Both the position numbers and the translations under genes were made by a program. From assembly GCA_009767595.1 (NCBI GenBank), contig VSDK01026357.1, forward strand, positions 6,285 to 70,284: a stretch of DNA of 64,000 nucleotides, written 5' to 3'. The notes under the pieces are model-generated. The model was not told the origin of the DNA. It did no database searches and saw only the letters and a list, made by a program, of their open reading frames with translations. Positions 21,900-33,409 of this stretch are shown here, piece by piece. Origin of the DNA: Symbiodinium kawagutii (Eukaryota > Sar > Dinophyceae > Suessiales > Symbiodiniaceae). The first letter of the stretch is position 1. Each line of letters starts with the position of its first letter.

Positions 21900-21986
21900 C
21901 TGTTCAAAAGTACCAATGATCCCCAAAGAATACGGAACAATCATGAACACTATATTTCAATGGGGATCATTGGTACTTTTAAACAG
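21900..21986. repeat. Hairpin-forming inverted repeat, 26-bp arms
   Basis: Arm 21900-21925 and its reverse complement 21961-21986 match at 25 of 26 positions, with a 35-nt loop. The core is AAAGTACCAATGATCCCC. It is not related to the introner-like family. Confidence 0.95.
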
Positions 21987-22469
21987 AATACATGATTCTG
22001 TTCCCCAGTCATTTAAACACATACAGAATGCCTGACGAAGCCATTTCAATCCCTTCAGATCCCAGCCTTGATGTTGGCTGTGATCAATGTGACATAGCTC
22101 AATGCATTGGGTTCCAAGCCTAGTGGCAGCATTTCATGGGAAGGTGAACCAAGGCTGATGCACAGGAGACATGGGAACGATTCGGAACATCTAATAAGAA
22201 CAAACCCAAACAGTGCATGACAAACATGTTGCAACCATCAGGAATTCCAGGCGAGATCTGCAGATCTTCCTGGTCAACAATTCTCAAACACTAAAACCCA
22301 CCATTCTTAATCAGATCCTGGTCATCCTCAATTGCGAATGGTCAATTCGCCATCAGATTCTTGATAGATCATCTTCTTCACCAATTCTATTGTTTGATCA
22401 CCATCAGAATCAACCATTCAAAGCATCATCTTGGTCAATAAGTCGATCCATGTCGATCCATGTGGATCC

Positions 22470-22660
22470 TTAGGATGGCCATCCATGGCTCTTCACCATC
22501 CTTGGCACCCAACGGAACTTCCGCTTGGTCGGTTCCGCGCCTTCCGCTTTGAGGCGCTCCAGAACTGCTTCAGCCTTTGGGAGCTGCTGCACCTGGCAGC
22601 TTCGTAACATACGAAGTGCACGATCTGCGTATAACATGCAACTCGAGTTCTCAAGAGCAA
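22470..22660 (-). CDS. Candidate terminal exon, basic C-terminus
   Basis: A short frame ending in TAA at 22470-22472 reads QLPKAEAVLERLKAEGAEPT and then a basic tail RKFRWVPRMVKSHGWPS. It is GC3-rich in AT-rich surroundings. The acceptor is probably GTTATACGCAG near 22640. The LERLKAEGAEPT pattern is reminiscent of a pentatricopeptide helix pair, but one copy is not enough to name it. Confidence 0.5.
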
Positions 22661-22749
22661 CCCTTTATTAATGTGATGTTGTTTTTGGTATACTTAGGTA
22701 CTAAAACAAACACACTCTTCATTAGGTTTTATTTTCGATTTTACTTTTT

Positions 22750-22915
22750 TCATTGAATAAATTGCATGTCATATGAAGCGTACGTATGTTGGTACTTATA
22801 CTTTGCAAATACTTTGGAGTATCTTTGAGTAATGAACTTTCAATGACCTTCTTGCCAATCTGTATCTTCAAATGGTTACCATCAGATGTGATTAAAGCAT
22901 CGAACCAGCCAACGT
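22750..22915 (-). CDS. Candidate exon
   Basis: Minus frame with VGWFDALITSDGNHLKIQIG and KKVIESSLLKDTPKYL. Coding-like; boundaries not defined. Confidence 0.35.
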
Positions 22916-23098
22916 CCACTGCATCACATCTTCACCTATAATTAGGTTTGGACAGACCGAACTACCAGGCATGGGCTTAGATACTACGGTGCCACCTTCG
23001 TGTAAGCTTTCATCAGAGCAGTGTATGTTGCCAAGTTTGGTGTCAACCTCAGCGATACTGATCCTGAGACAAAATGCACGTATTAAAAAAAACAAAAC

Positions 23099-23224
23099 CT
23101 CAGGATCTAAAACCAACCAGAAGGGCTTCTGCAAGGTATCACACGAAGCTGTTGCAACAAGGACTTCTCCTTGCGTCACCAAGGAATGACGCATGTGCTT
23201 AACCAGTGGGAGGAAACATTCGAG
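23099..23224 (-). CDS. Exon, unidentified protein
   Basis: Exactly 42 codons between acceptor CCCCTCATCCCTCAG and donor CCTGAG|GTTTTG, phase 0 to 0. It contains MRHSLVTQGEVLVATASCDT and KPFWLVLDPE. Good splice context; family not recognised. Confidence 0.65.
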
Positions 23225-24347
23225 CTGAGGGATGAGGGGCCAACCCTCTCTGCTGCAGAGCATTGAAGGCTTCTTCTGCTTTTGAAGAATTTCTGATCCT
23301 GCATCTGGGTCAGCGTTTGACTCTCTGAAGCAGTTTCAACAATCACATCAGTCAACGATTGACGCCAGCTTTAAGTTCATTTAAGCATGAAGAAATTCCC
23401 TCCTGGCATACTTGCTGATGAGAAGCGTGTAGCCAACCTTGGCTCACCGGGTCAAAATCTTTCTGCAGCAAAGAGTTTCCAACTTTCCAGCATGTCCGAA
23501 AGATATGATGCGCTTGACTACTAGAGGTTCGTCGCAAGATAGAGATTGCTTCTAGGCATCCGGGTGCTCCGAGTTTTCATACTAGACTTCTACTTCAAGA
23601 CGACACTGTTTCTCAGTCTCTTTCCAGGTTTTAAACAACCAATACCAGCAGGCATCTTGGGAACCTTATGCGCTTAGCTGGTACCCAACTCTAGGCTATT
23701 CACAGACATTGACGCAAACGCATCCAGGCATGTCAACCAACATAACCCAATCTGCACTTACATGCACACATTGTTGACACATTTGTGGGATAACGTGCGG
23801 TTGCGATGTGGGGGCTGCAGCACAGCAGAGCTCAAAGCATTGCCACTTGTATCAAAGAAACTCCTCAACTCTTGTGAGAGACGCCATTGAAATCTCAGTC
23901 TTCTTCTCGCAATACTAATCTTATTATCAAACCAAACAAGCACTTGTGTGAATTCTTCATCATTTGGTTTTGGCTAAACCAAGTCAATCAATTATCATTG
24001 GACGAATAATCCTATTACCGCCTTTTGCCAAGTCGCCAAATTCAAGTGACTCTGTAGGTCTTCTGCGCCTTTCAGATCTCCGGCTTCAAGCCTTGCACCT
24101 GAAACTGTTGAGGTGAAGTTCTAAACATCAAAATGACATCAAACATCGAACTTCAAAAATCTATTCATATCTGATCAATGATCTACATTAATCTACATTA
24201 ATCTACATGTATTTAAAGTATTTACATGAATCTACAATATCTGAAGAAATGCAAATACCAAGACACAGACACGATGCACTTCATGGACATCGTGGCAATT
24301 CACTATAGTGCAACATACTGCAACAGGTTGAAAACCATAAGGCCAAT

Positions 24348-24467
24348 ACGGGTGTTTCTCAAAAAAGAGGACCTCCCCAAATCATCCAGGTGATCAATCA
24401 ATCAATCATTCATTGATGGTAATACACCAAGCATTTTGTGGTGCCCTATGGCTTGAGAAACCACCAT
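24348..24467. mobile_element. Introner-like palindromic element, copy 8
   Basis: ACGGGTGTTTCTCAAAAAAG at the left, GCTTGAGAAACCACCAT at the right, inner orientation A with an expanded ATCAATCAATCATTCATT middle. Coding-like minus-strand sequence lies on both sides (24318 acceptor CCTGTTGCAG; upstream frame around 24480-24560). Confidence 0.85.
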
Positions 24468-24797
24468 ATCAGGTCGATCACATGATGTCTGGAAAGCTAA
24501 GAGCAGCACGCAGCAAAGCCGTGTAGGTGATCTGACAGCTCGCTGAGAGGCTGGTCCAGGTTGACTCGGGTCCACTTCAAAAAAGCTTTAATGGAAGTAG
24601 ATTGCTACAAAGATAAGAGGTCTAATGCAGAAATTAAGGACATTCTACATATGTGGATTGCTTCAAGAATAAATGGTCAAGTCAGGTTATGAAATAAGCG
24701 GAACCAGGCGCAGTGAAGAGAGATATGGACTTATCATGACTAGTCAATGCATGTCAATGCGGGATGCTTATGCAATTGTTGGTATTTTTTTGTCTTC

Positions 24798-24923
24798 CTG
24801 AGTTTTGCGGATCTAGATTTACGGCTGTTTCTCAAAATATGCCCCCCCCAAATCATCCAATATCAATCGTGTAGAGTGTTAAACCATCCATTTTGGGGGT
24901 TCCCTATGTCAGAAACCATGCAC
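24798..24923 (-). mobile_element. Intron containing introner-like copy 9 (24823-24919)
   Basis: The minus-strand intron runs from donor GATG|GTGCATGGTTTCTG to acceptor GCAAAACTCAG. The element shows CTGTTTCTCAAAATATGCCC and AACCATCCATTTTGGGGGTT, inner orientation A, and fills about 80 percent of the intron. Confidence 0.75.
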
Positions 24924-25038
24924 CATCTCCATTTTGTTCATCCGCCTGGTTCGGCTGCACATTGGCTTTTTGCATGGACTGGAAGACCTGCAACGGAAGG
25001 CTGACAGGAGATGCTTGGAGAACAGGAAGCGACATCCG
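24924..25038 (-). CDS. Exon, Gln-rich, unidentified protein
   Basis: Acceptor ACAAGGTCCTGCAG at 25039 and donor GATG|GTGCAT at 24923; 115 nt, 38 codons + 1. It reads SLPVLQASPVSLPLQVFQSM then KANVQPNQADEQNGD. The donor is provided by repeat copy 9. Confidence 0.7.
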
Positions 25039-25139
25039 CTGCAGGACCTTGTTTTTTTTTAATGCCACCAGGCAGCTATCGCAAGGCTGAGAACCAGGTG
25101 TGACTTCGTATGCCGCATTGATTTCCAAGCATGACTTAC

Positions 25140-26180
25140 TTCTTTGCATTCATATCATATGGATTTATATCATTTTACATCTATATCCGTTTCTTGAATG
25201 TTCCGACATGTTCGGATTCAGGTAGCCAGTTCTCAGCTTCTCTACACGGCAGGGGTCATCCTGGGTCTTCCTTGAAAACGCAGCCGGCCAAGAGGCCCAA
25301 CAGCCCCCAGAACACATGACGCGGGATCCCGAGACTGATACCGTCCTCTCTGGCGACTCAGTGAAACGAGGGTGCTAGGATGTGCTAGGTCATTCTAGGT
25401 CATGCGCACAGGCGACAATCTCCATGCTCTGCCAAGCTCTGCTCTGCCTTTGCAACTGAGAAAAGGGCAGTGAAAAGAAAATCTAGTAGAGAAAACACTA
25501 AGAAATGTAGAGAACTTGGAGTTTAAGGGAGAATTCTGAGATTTTTTTCCGCTAATTTTTGAATTGGAGAGATGGAGAGACCGCTAAAGGCCAGTACGCT
25601 CAGGACGCTCATCACAAACCTCATCAGTGTGCTCTCCGCACATGTCCTCCGGACCTCGAAGGCATCAAATGCAAAAAGATGTGCACAATGTAGAATTTGA
25701 AAGAGGAAATGGAGAAAAATAGCGAACGCATGGTAATATCAGTGAACATTGAAGATCGAACACGTAAATGGTTTCCTTTCGGGCGTTTCGACACCAAGAA
25801 ACTGCTTTGTCATGCTTTGTCAATATCTGCAGCCAAATTGCAGCATTCTATGCGAACAAGAAATGAATCTGCCTGCAAATAGTCACGGGCTGAAGCATTT
25901 TCTGTGTAGAACTGAAAGTATGTACAGACAAAGGATCCAAGCAACAACCAGGGCAGACTTCGCGAACCATGCTCATGCATCTATATGTCTATATAATAAA
26001 TTCTCCACTTTCGTTTTTCTTGCAGTCTTCAGCATCCACGGAAGTTATCATAAGTGCTTGTTACAAGCTTAGCTGTGGAGTTTTTCGAACTTGCCTCTTG
26101 CGACTCTGGAGCATCTTGCATCGGAAGTTCGTCGAAGCCTTGCAGAAGCTTCTTCGAATGAGTTGATAAACGGAGTTCCA
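25140..26180. other. Stretch without a strong gene
   Basis: No exon with good borders. A coding-like minus segment near 26070-26170 (FDELPMQDAPESQEAS) is possible but the plus strand is equally open there. Confidence 0.35.
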
Positions 26181-26216
26181 ATCTTATCTTATTGGATCCT
26201 GGTGCAGCCTTGACAC

Positions 26217-26354
26217 CTCCAGTTGTTTTCATCCTCAATCCTTTCCTTCCTGTGTTTCTGACTCTGAGCCAGGTCGCCTTGTGAACAAGCGACGGTCAAA
26301 CGTAGTGGTCCGGGGCTGTGCTTGTGCAGCTCGGACACGAGTTCCATGGCGGGC
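26217..26354 (-). CDS. Exon, unidentified protein
   Basis: Acceptor CTGCCCTTGTAG at 26355 and donor TGGAG|GTGTCA at 26216 bound 138 nt reading AMELVSELHKHSPGPLRLTV and then a charged run QKHRKERIEDENNW. Strong codon bias. Likely the same gene as 26788-27049. Confidence 0.65.
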
Positions 26355-26787
26355 CTACAAGGGCAGTGCTCTGACGGTGCAAGCACTGGAACCGTGACCA
26401 AAAGTGCAAGCTTCAACCAACGGCCTTGCCACATCATTCACAGCCATCAATATATCACCTGGACGAACCTCAATTGAAAGTTAGTGCTCGTCATGCATCT
26501 GGCTCATCCATGCAAGCTGCAAACATCCTAAAGCATCATGGGCCAATGCTCATTCCATCTGCTGTCATGCCCTCTGCAGACCAGTAGCCACGTGCGAGTC
26601 CTCACACCTGGAACGAACAAATGTGCCAGCTACCAGCAGTACTTGCAAGTTCGCATGTGTGCCTCAACCACCTAAAATGTTGCAAGTCTTAGACTGTTCT
26701 CAAGCCCTGATTGGGATGCTCGTGCTTGTGAATTTGTAGATCCTTGTAGAAAAAATCGACCTTTGAATGCGTTGATGCACTTTGCAC

Positions 26788-27049
26788 CTGTGGTTCCAGC
26801 GGTCAAGAAGGCCATGGGGCCGCACATATGCGACCCTGGCATGGCTGCCACCCACGTCCAGGATGAGACCCAAACCAATGTCCTTGGCACACATCTCATC
26901 TTGTCTTAGGCGTGTAGCTTGGAGAGGACAAGCAAATAGAGGCAGTCTGAATCTGTGAGCTGTATCGTGGGACAGGGAAACGTCCACAAATGATCTGCAG
27001 CACAACTCTTCGCCATCTCGTGCCGCCGAGATGCGTCTCCAACCATCAC
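26788..27049 (-). CDS. Long exon, unidentified globular domain
   Basis: About 87 codons ending at donor CCACAG|GTGCAA. The frame contains DGEELCCRSFVDVSLSHDTA, IGLGLILDVGGSHARVAYV and LLDRWNHR; LDVGGSHARVA looks like a strand-loop-helix of a nucleotide-binding fold but matches no family I can name. The acceptor is probably GTGTGAAAG at 27050. Confidence 0.6.
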
Positions 27050-27759
27050 CTTTCACACCCAGCAAAGCTTAGAAAAGCCTATGATTTCTGTGGAAAGTTC
27101 TGAGGCCTTTGAGTTCTAGTCTGCACACTCAAAAGGACTGGAAATGACCGGAGTATCAGACTCATAGCATCTCATAGCAAGCCAAAGCTGGGTAACGCCA
27201 GCGGGGAATTGCCGCGGCAGGATCTCACCTCCACATTGTAGAAAAACCTCAGAAACTCATCGTCACATCGTCCACAGATTTCAAAACTTCTTTCCATAGC
27301 GAAGACATACTGACTCTGACCCTATCCTGATCACTATCTTTCACCGAGTCTTTCACGTTCATGAATGTTCACCTTTTGAATGCATCAACTGTCAATCTCA
27401 AGGTCAGGCCAAGATGCTCAACCTCTTCAAAGCCACTTTCTTCTGGCGTCCTTCCATGTCATGGCGCAACAAACTTCAAACGAAAGTAACATTGAATTTC
27501 TTCAGTGAGATCAACGAAGATCTGTGAGAATTTGCATCTGAACATAATAAGACTCCAAGGAGTGGACGCATTTTGCGACTCAGGAATGCTAGTGACCTTG
27601 GCAAAACCCTTCAGGACTTGTCACTTGCCAAACAAACTGCCAAACACCTGCTGTCTCCAAATGCATTTTCTTGCCAAGCAGCTATAATTGCTTCCTTGGA
27701 AGGAAATGTAGGGAGCTTTTTGTGCCTAGACATGGCGTTTCTTCATAGACTAGATCTGT

Positions 27760-27870
27760 CCATGTCTCTCAAGCCATATCCTGCGTTTCCCAAGGAATTC
27801 TGCGCAACCATGAAGTTTCAACGCCCTGCCACAACGGCCTGCCGCTGAGTCCACGTGAGTGCTCCTGTGG
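27760..27870 (-). CDS. Candidate exon
   Basis: Minus frame with ALKLHGCAEFLGKRRIWLER, coding-like, no firm borders. Confidence 0.35.
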
Positions 27871-28001
27871 ATGAACAAACGGAGGAATTCAGCTCGACTC
27901 TCAAACATATAATATAAGAATATGTAGGAATTGTATTCAAGACCACAGCAGTCAAAACACATAATGTAACAACCGGGCATATATCTTATGCCGGGAAAAA
28001 C

Positions 28002-28103
28002 CATCGGCATGTTGCTTCTCCATGCCCAATAGCTCCTTCGGGACAGGCGACTCCACATAGGGCTTCCCTTCCTCATCAAACTGTATATAGGAATCCACAA
28101 AGT
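28002..28103 (-). CDS. Exon, unidentified protein
   Basis: Acceptor TATCCATTTTCAG at 28104 and donor GATG|GTTTTT at 28001; 102 nt as 2+99+1. It reads FVDSYIQFDEEGKPYVESPV then KELLGMEKQHAD. The upstream intron contains a (TA)n run (28112-28135). Very coding-like. Confidence 0.7.
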
Positions 28104-28511
28104 CTGAAAATGGATATATATATATATATATATATGTAAACTGTTTGTAAACATCTAAAGGCCATGCAATTTGAGTAACGTCGATGATCAATGCCAAAAG
28201 CTGAAGGCTTTGACTTAGCACACGAGGCCAACAGTAGAGCAATTTCCTTCACACCTGTGACGTGAAGTCAATCATAGTCCATCTAAATGCCAAGCATCAT
28301 CGGTGCAAGTCAAATTCTCTTGACTAGAAGCAGTATCTATTGCTTCCACATCCTGATTTGCGGGGAGCATGCAACAAAAAACAAATCATTAAACAATCTT
28401 GGGAAACACCTTTCTAGACAATCACTTCTGGCTCTGCTTCAAAAGCAGGTCTATGCACTAAGCGCGCTACTTAGTTTTGAGCCTATGAACAAAGAAAAAC
28501 ACGCACCTTCA

Positions 28512-28760
28512 TCAAAACTGTAATACATCCAGTATGATGCGATCATGCGTATAGTGCGGCTTATAGTTTTGAGTCGCACAGCTTGTCCTGGCTTCAAACT
28601 CTAAATGCTTCAGGCTCCAGACTCCACTATTACCAAGGCAAGCGGCTGTGACATGCCTAAGTCGGACGTACATGTGCCCACTGACTTTTGAGGGCAACCC
28701 TTGCAGTGTTGTCAGCCCAAGACAATATTCATCCATCTCGTTCTCAAGAGCATGGAAGGT
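28512..28760 (-). CDS. Candidate exon, unidentified protein
   Basis: An 83-codon frame with LENEMDEYCLGLTTLQGLPS, MYVRLRHVTAACLGNSGVWS and a hydrophilic end. Composition is strongly coding-like; a CTTGAG acceptor near 28745 is weak. Confidence 0.55.
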   Translation of the reverse strand, partial: TFHALENEMDEYCLGLTTLQGLPSKVSGHMYVRLRHVTAACLGNSGVWSLKHLEFEARTSCATQNYKPHYTHDRIILDVLQF

Positions 28761-29290
28761 GCGAAAATAAAGCACCTAGTCACCTGTGTTTGTTTGAACC
28801 CAGGTCTTAGGGCAATGTGTCTTTTCCAGCAAACATGGAATGAATCGGGCAACAAGATCAAACTAGTAGTGCATCTGCCATGAGTTAAATTACTCATACA
28901 CACATGGAGCGAAGACATGAGACAGCTTTGCAAAGTGCAAAAACCAAACAGAATAACAGTTGTAGGATCAAATAAATAGAAGTTACAGAATTAAATCAAT
29001 AGAATCAAATAGATAGAAGTTATAGAATTAAATAAATTGAATTAAATGAATAGAATAGAAGTCTATTCTAACTTTTTTCCAAGCGACTCGGTGGATTCTC
29101 CGTCGCTAAAACAAGCTCTTCGAGCCATCACCGGCACGTGACCTGACAGGATCTGACAGGCAAAAATTGCATGCAAACACAAACACGCACACGCGCAAAA
29201 GCACACACACACACACCAAAGCAGAATGAAGGCATGCATGCCCACGCACAAACACATGTCGCAAACAAACCTGCGCGCGCTCACACTGAC

Positions 29291-29547
29291 CTGGGTGAAG
29301 GTTTTGGTGCGTATCCTGCAGGTTCTTTTGTCTCCTCTTGAGCTGGATGGCATTGTGAGAATCTGTGCAGTTCTGCACTTTCTTCAGCTGATTCCCGTTC
29401 CCAAGTTCTATTTGCCAAAGAAACACTCCGTAGACATCCTGATAAAGCCATAGAAGGTATTGCAACATCTGCTGGATTTCTAGATCTTGACAAAGGCTTG
29501 TGAGCTGCCACCATATCGGCGGCGACATGTACAGGTCTGCAGAATTC
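29291..29547 (-). CDS. Long exon, disordered Ser/Ala/Glu-rich
   Basis: Acceptor GGTGTCTTGTAG at 29548 and consensus donor CCCAG|GTCAGT at 29290; 257 nt (85 codons + 2). It includes ADMVAAHKPLSRSRNPADVA and ESAEESAELHRFSQCHPAQE. A second frame is open over much of the length, but splice phase and composition favour this one. Confidence 0.65.
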
Positions 29548-29639
29548 CTACAAGACACCGGAGGGAGGCCAGAAAGATAGTATATGCATACATAGCTTCG
29601 TACAAACAAAGTACAAACAAAAAACACACATGTACAAAC

Positions 29640-29925
29640 ATTACATGACATGACATGACATTACATGACAATTGCATTTCATTGCATTGTACTGCATTGC
29701 ATTGCATTGCATTGCCTTGCGTTGCGTTGCATTACATTACATTGCATTACATTGCATGGCCTTACGATACATTGCATGACATTGCCTTGCATTACATTAC
29801 ACTACAACTAGATTACCTTCCCTTGCGTTACAGTACATTACATTGCATGACATCACATCAGATTACATTACAGAACATAAGATAACATAACATAAGATAA
29901 AATAACATAAGATAACATACAATGT
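29640..29925. repeat. Degenerate pentamer array (ATTGC/ATTAC)
   Basis: About 285 bp of imperfect TTGCA, TTACA and ATGACA units, drifting to ATAAGATAAC at the right end. Confidence 0.9.
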
Positions 29926-30518
29926 CAAAGGAGGATTACATAGAACACGTGTTTTTCCCATAACGACAGGTATTGACGCGAAACATGTACTTAGAATATG
30001 GAAAAACATGCTCTGAACCGGAACAAATGCAGGTGTTGACCGAAATGGCATCCTTAGAATACGGGAGAGCTACGGAGAATGTGCATGCATGTTCTTGGGA
30101 TTCTTGTCCGTTGATCCCCGCAGCCGCACATCCAAAGTATTACGGGAAAACATGTTTGTTGTCCGCCCACACGTCTTGTATAAATACATATCAATACATA
30201 TTCTATGTAGAGCATTTTTTGACACAGCAAACCTATTTTGATTAGATACTTAAACACATTCTAAGTATGGTGTCTTTTTTCAATCCCTTGTGTTCTATGT
30301 ACATGTTTCCGTCTTTGATTCTCGGGATGCCAAAATGGAAGTCAAAATTCAACTCCTTGTTCCCTAAAGTCGGCCACCGCTACACATACACATGTCAATA
30401 AATTCATATATACACACATACATACATCTGTTATGCACAGGTATATGTACATACAAACCATTACAAACCAAACACCAAAAACGTTTGAAGAAACCTGGGG
30501 CGAGGTGTTGCCAGAGAC

Positions 30519-30581
30519 CTGGCCCCTGAAGGGCGTTTTGCGGCTTCTGTGCAGAGACAAGACTTCGTCTGCACACAAACG
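30519..30581 (-). CDS. Short exon, unidentified protein
   Basis: Exactly 21 codons between a very strong acceptor (TTTCTTTTTTTTCGCAG) and donor GGCCAG|GTCTCT, phase 0 to 0, reading RLCADEVLSLHRSRKTPFRG. Confidence 0.6.
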
Positions 30582-31609
30582 CTGCGAAAAAAAAGAAAGA
30601 ACCACCCCACATCTTGCAACACAAGTGCTGACCTCAAAGGCTAACGCATGCTTGCCGCACTTCATAGCATTTCCTCACGAACACACAAACCCCCGACCTC
30701 ATCCACACATCTGGGAAAATGATGGAAAATACATGCGCGTAAATCAAAACTGCCAGGGGACACCCTCACGATTTGCAACCAATCCATTCGAATGTGCAAT
30801 GATATATATCATGACATGTGCTAGTTCCAACATCAGAAACACGACTAGATACAATTTCCGACCAACGCGCATGACTTCACACAAGTACCACGTCACACGA
30901 TGAAGTCGCGGTGAGAAAACTGAAACAATTTTCAGCACATTGCCAGAGGAAAGTGAAGGATATATTCCAAACAAAGTAATATCAATAGGGATCAATCAAA
31001 TTCATGCAGTTCTTTGACTCGTGTAGTTGTCGTACCCTTAGACTCACACTCTCATGCCTGTGTGCAACCATGCATGCACAAGGGCGAGAATGGTTTGCAC
31101 AGGGGCGTGCATGCGGCACCCATACACACACATGATCACACATGCTCAAGTGCATATATCATCTATTCAGTAGATGTGACAGAGACTCAGAGACTCAAGC
31201 AAATCACGAAAAACAAACAGAGATCAGAGGACTCTCAATGTCTTAATTTCAAACATGTTCAAAGTGATCATTGTTGAGCTGAAAGTGTGGCAAGTCTTTC
31301 TGGCCCCAGCCTTTGAGAATCTCCAAAGGCCCAGAGCAAACTTCTTCACATTCTGTCAATTTGATGTTTGAGGCATCCGAGGCCTCTCTGCACGCTGGGC
31401 AAAGGCGCCTTTGGGATCTCAAAGGATCTCAGGGTATTTCCGAAAAAAAATAACCACAGACAAACATAGATCCATGGAAAAATGAGCAGAATCATGCCTA
31501 CTACAGCAAGTTTGGGGAAGTTTTTCGCCTATAACTCCAGTTTGGGCAAGGCTAACTTTCTACTGTGGTGCAAGAATAAGCCTAGGTATCCCCCACACCA
31601 AAGAATGCT

Positions 31610-31846
31610 CTAGCACGCTTTCTTTTGAGACTCGTTAAATACATCAATATGTTCTCGGTGGGCCAGCTCGAAGTCACTTTGCCATCTAACCAGAAGCTGA
31701 ATATTTTCGGACGACTCAGAAAACAAAAAAGCGCTGTCAGCAACCTTTACCGGGGAAACAACCTCCTTGACTATATCCACCCTCATCGCTTGAGACAGTT
31801 TCGTTCCCCTATAGATTAAGGGATGTCCTCTGCCATTACAAAACAA
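31610..31846 (-). CDS. Candidate exon(s), unidentified protein
   Basis: One open frame with TKLSQAMRVDIVKEVVSPVK and, further on, QLLVRWQSDFELAHREHIDV. An internal donor (CCCCG|GTAAAG) and an internal acceptor (AAATATTCAG) suggest it may be two exons. Confidence 0.4.
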   Translation of the reverse strand: MFCNGRGHPLIYRGTKLSQAMRVDIVKEVVSPVKVADSAFLFSESSENIQLLVRWQSDFELAHREHIDVFNESQKKAC

Positions 31847-31878
31847 TCTCTGGATATGTACATATATGTACTATGTAC

Positions 31879-31995
31879 TGGCCATTGTGGGCCATTGCGG
31901 GGAATCCACTGCATCTTTGAACCACCAGCCAGCTGCAGGGTACAGTGCTTCACCAAGGCCACGGTGCTAAGCTCGGTGCCATGCAGCAGTTGCTG
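31879..31995 (-). CDS. Exon, unidentified protein
   Basis: Exactly 39 codons between acceptor ATGATTTGCTTCAG and donor TGGCCA|GTACAT, phase 0 to 0, reading QQLLHGTELSTVALVKHCTL and ending WIPRNGPQWP. Good borders on both sides. Confidence 0.65.
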
Positions 31996-32041
31996 CTGAA
32001 GCAAATCATGGCGGCAAAAGCTTCAGTGAATCCATGCCGAT

Positions 32042-32290
32042 TCAAAAGCTGAAAGATTCCCCCCGCTTGCATTGCTCCGTGGCTCCATGCGCTCCAAGCA
32101 CTGCTCCCCCTGCTCCTATCTCAAGATACACCCAACCCCAGCATGCTTGAACTTCCTGCATGTTTCCAAGCTCTTCAAAGATGCGGCAAATCAGTAAGGC
32201 CGGGGTCTTTGCTAGATGTGACATGCTAGGAGCTCTTGCTCTCAGATTTACTGCTTTCAGATCTGCGAGTTTTGAAAGGAAATCATGATG
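32042..32290 (-). CDS. Candidate exon
   Basis: Frame with MSHLAKTPALLICRIFEELG and NMQEVQACWGWVYLEIG to a stop at 32042. Coding-like; may extend only from an acceptor GATCTGAAAGCAG near 32256. Confidence 0.4.
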   Translation of the reverse strand, partial: HHDFLSKLADLKAVNLRARAPSMSHLAKTPALLICRIFEELGNMQEVQACWGWVYLEIGAGGAVLGAHGATEQCKRGESFSF

Positions 32291-32613
32291 CATCATGTGC
32301 GAATCCGTTCAAAAGGAAGTGTATGACAACGAGCGTATATGACAAAACCTCCTAGCTATTGGTTTTGAGTTGCTCAGCAGGCTCCAGTCTCAATCTACTG
32401 CTACATTTCGCAATCACAAAGCAAACGGTACAATGATTACCACCGCGGAGAGTAAGCATGCAAATTGAATGAGGCCAAGTGGAAGTGTTCAACGGTCCTT
32501 CAAATGCAACAAAGGCCAACAAAGTAAGCTTTCACCTCTTTGAAAAGCTTTTAATCCTGAGGAGCCTACTAAATTTATTGAACTTTCTAGGAGCCTCAGT
32601 GTTTCAGCCATCT

Positions 32614-32811
32614 TCAGCCTGCCTCTTCTGCAGCTGACTGGTTTCCTAAGCCAAGCGGTGTGTGTTTTGACGCTTTAATCTCCATCCCTGAAGTCGTTCT
32701 CGTGTCTTGGATCTCATGAAGCCATTCCGGAACCCCAAATTGAGACGGCTGAAGTGTGTAGAAGTTTAGCGAACAGGTCTCTAGACATTTCTTAATCTTC
32801 GTACTCATCAC
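32614..32811 (-). CDS. Weak candidate exon
   Basis: Frame with QPSQFGVPEWLHEIQDTRTT after ACACACTTCAG. Boundaries uncertain. Confidence 0.3.
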   Translation of the reverse strand: MMSTKIKKCLETCSLNFYTLQPSQFGVPEWLHEIQDTRTTSGMEIKASKHTPLGLGNQSAAEEAG

Positions 32812-32889
32812 CAGCCACCACGATCACTATGGGCGCCTTAAGAGATTTACGTATCTACACTGCCATGGTTCGAACTATCCTTCTCGCTC

Positions 32890-33115
32890 ACACAATGGCT
32901 TGACCTTTGCATACATCATATTGCATACATGATCATACGTTTCAGCAAATGAAATCGATTTCGTGATGCGTTCACACGAATTATGGGATGAAACGAGACC
33001 CACTCCGTCTCCACTTTGCAATATTTCCAAATGGATACTGTTAGCGTGGCATCCTACAAGTGCACCTGCACGAGCGTAGGCCTCAATCAGAATTGTGAAA
33101 CCTCGGCTTGGAATA
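32890..33115 (-). CDS. Candidate exon
   Basis: Frame with LIEAYARAGALVGCHANSIH and CERITKSISFAETYDHV. It vaguely recalls the N-terminal ATPase of MutL homologues, but the catalytic Asn and the DNG/GFRGEAL motifs are absent, so no name is given. Confidence 0.35.
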
Positions 33116-33209
33116 TGGAGGGTGAAGTCATGTAAAGTCAGGGTAAAGTGATGTAAAGTGCAATCACGGACATAGATGTACATTGATGTACATACTTAAT
33201 CATACTTAA

Positions 33210-33325
33210 GGCATTGCAAATGATGAGATGAGCGACAAGACATTTGCTCCCATGTTCTGCCACAACAAGAACCTCCCACAGTTTGGACAAAACCGACCGA
33301 ACCGTCTCTCTGCCAAGCTCCGTAC
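33210..33325 (-). CDS. Candidate exon
   Basis: Frame with RETVRSVLSKLWEVLVVAEH and CLVAHLIICNALS, helical. Splice borders not clear. Confidence 0.4.
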
Positions 33326-33409
33326 TCACAACCCCTGGCCTGTCCGCATGCGTTCAACATTCGTTCAACATAGAATAATGTACTCATGTCATGTGCATCT
33401 GGCTACGTG

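Noticed and set aside
23064..23098. Apparent 35-nt intron GTTTTG...TCTCAG
   Set aside because: Too short for a spliceosomal intron and splicing it would create an immediate stop.
32890..33115. Possible MutL-homologue ATPase exon
   Set aside because: Only a loose likeness (CERxTxSxSF); the catalytic Asn and the DNG and GFRGEAL motifs are missing.
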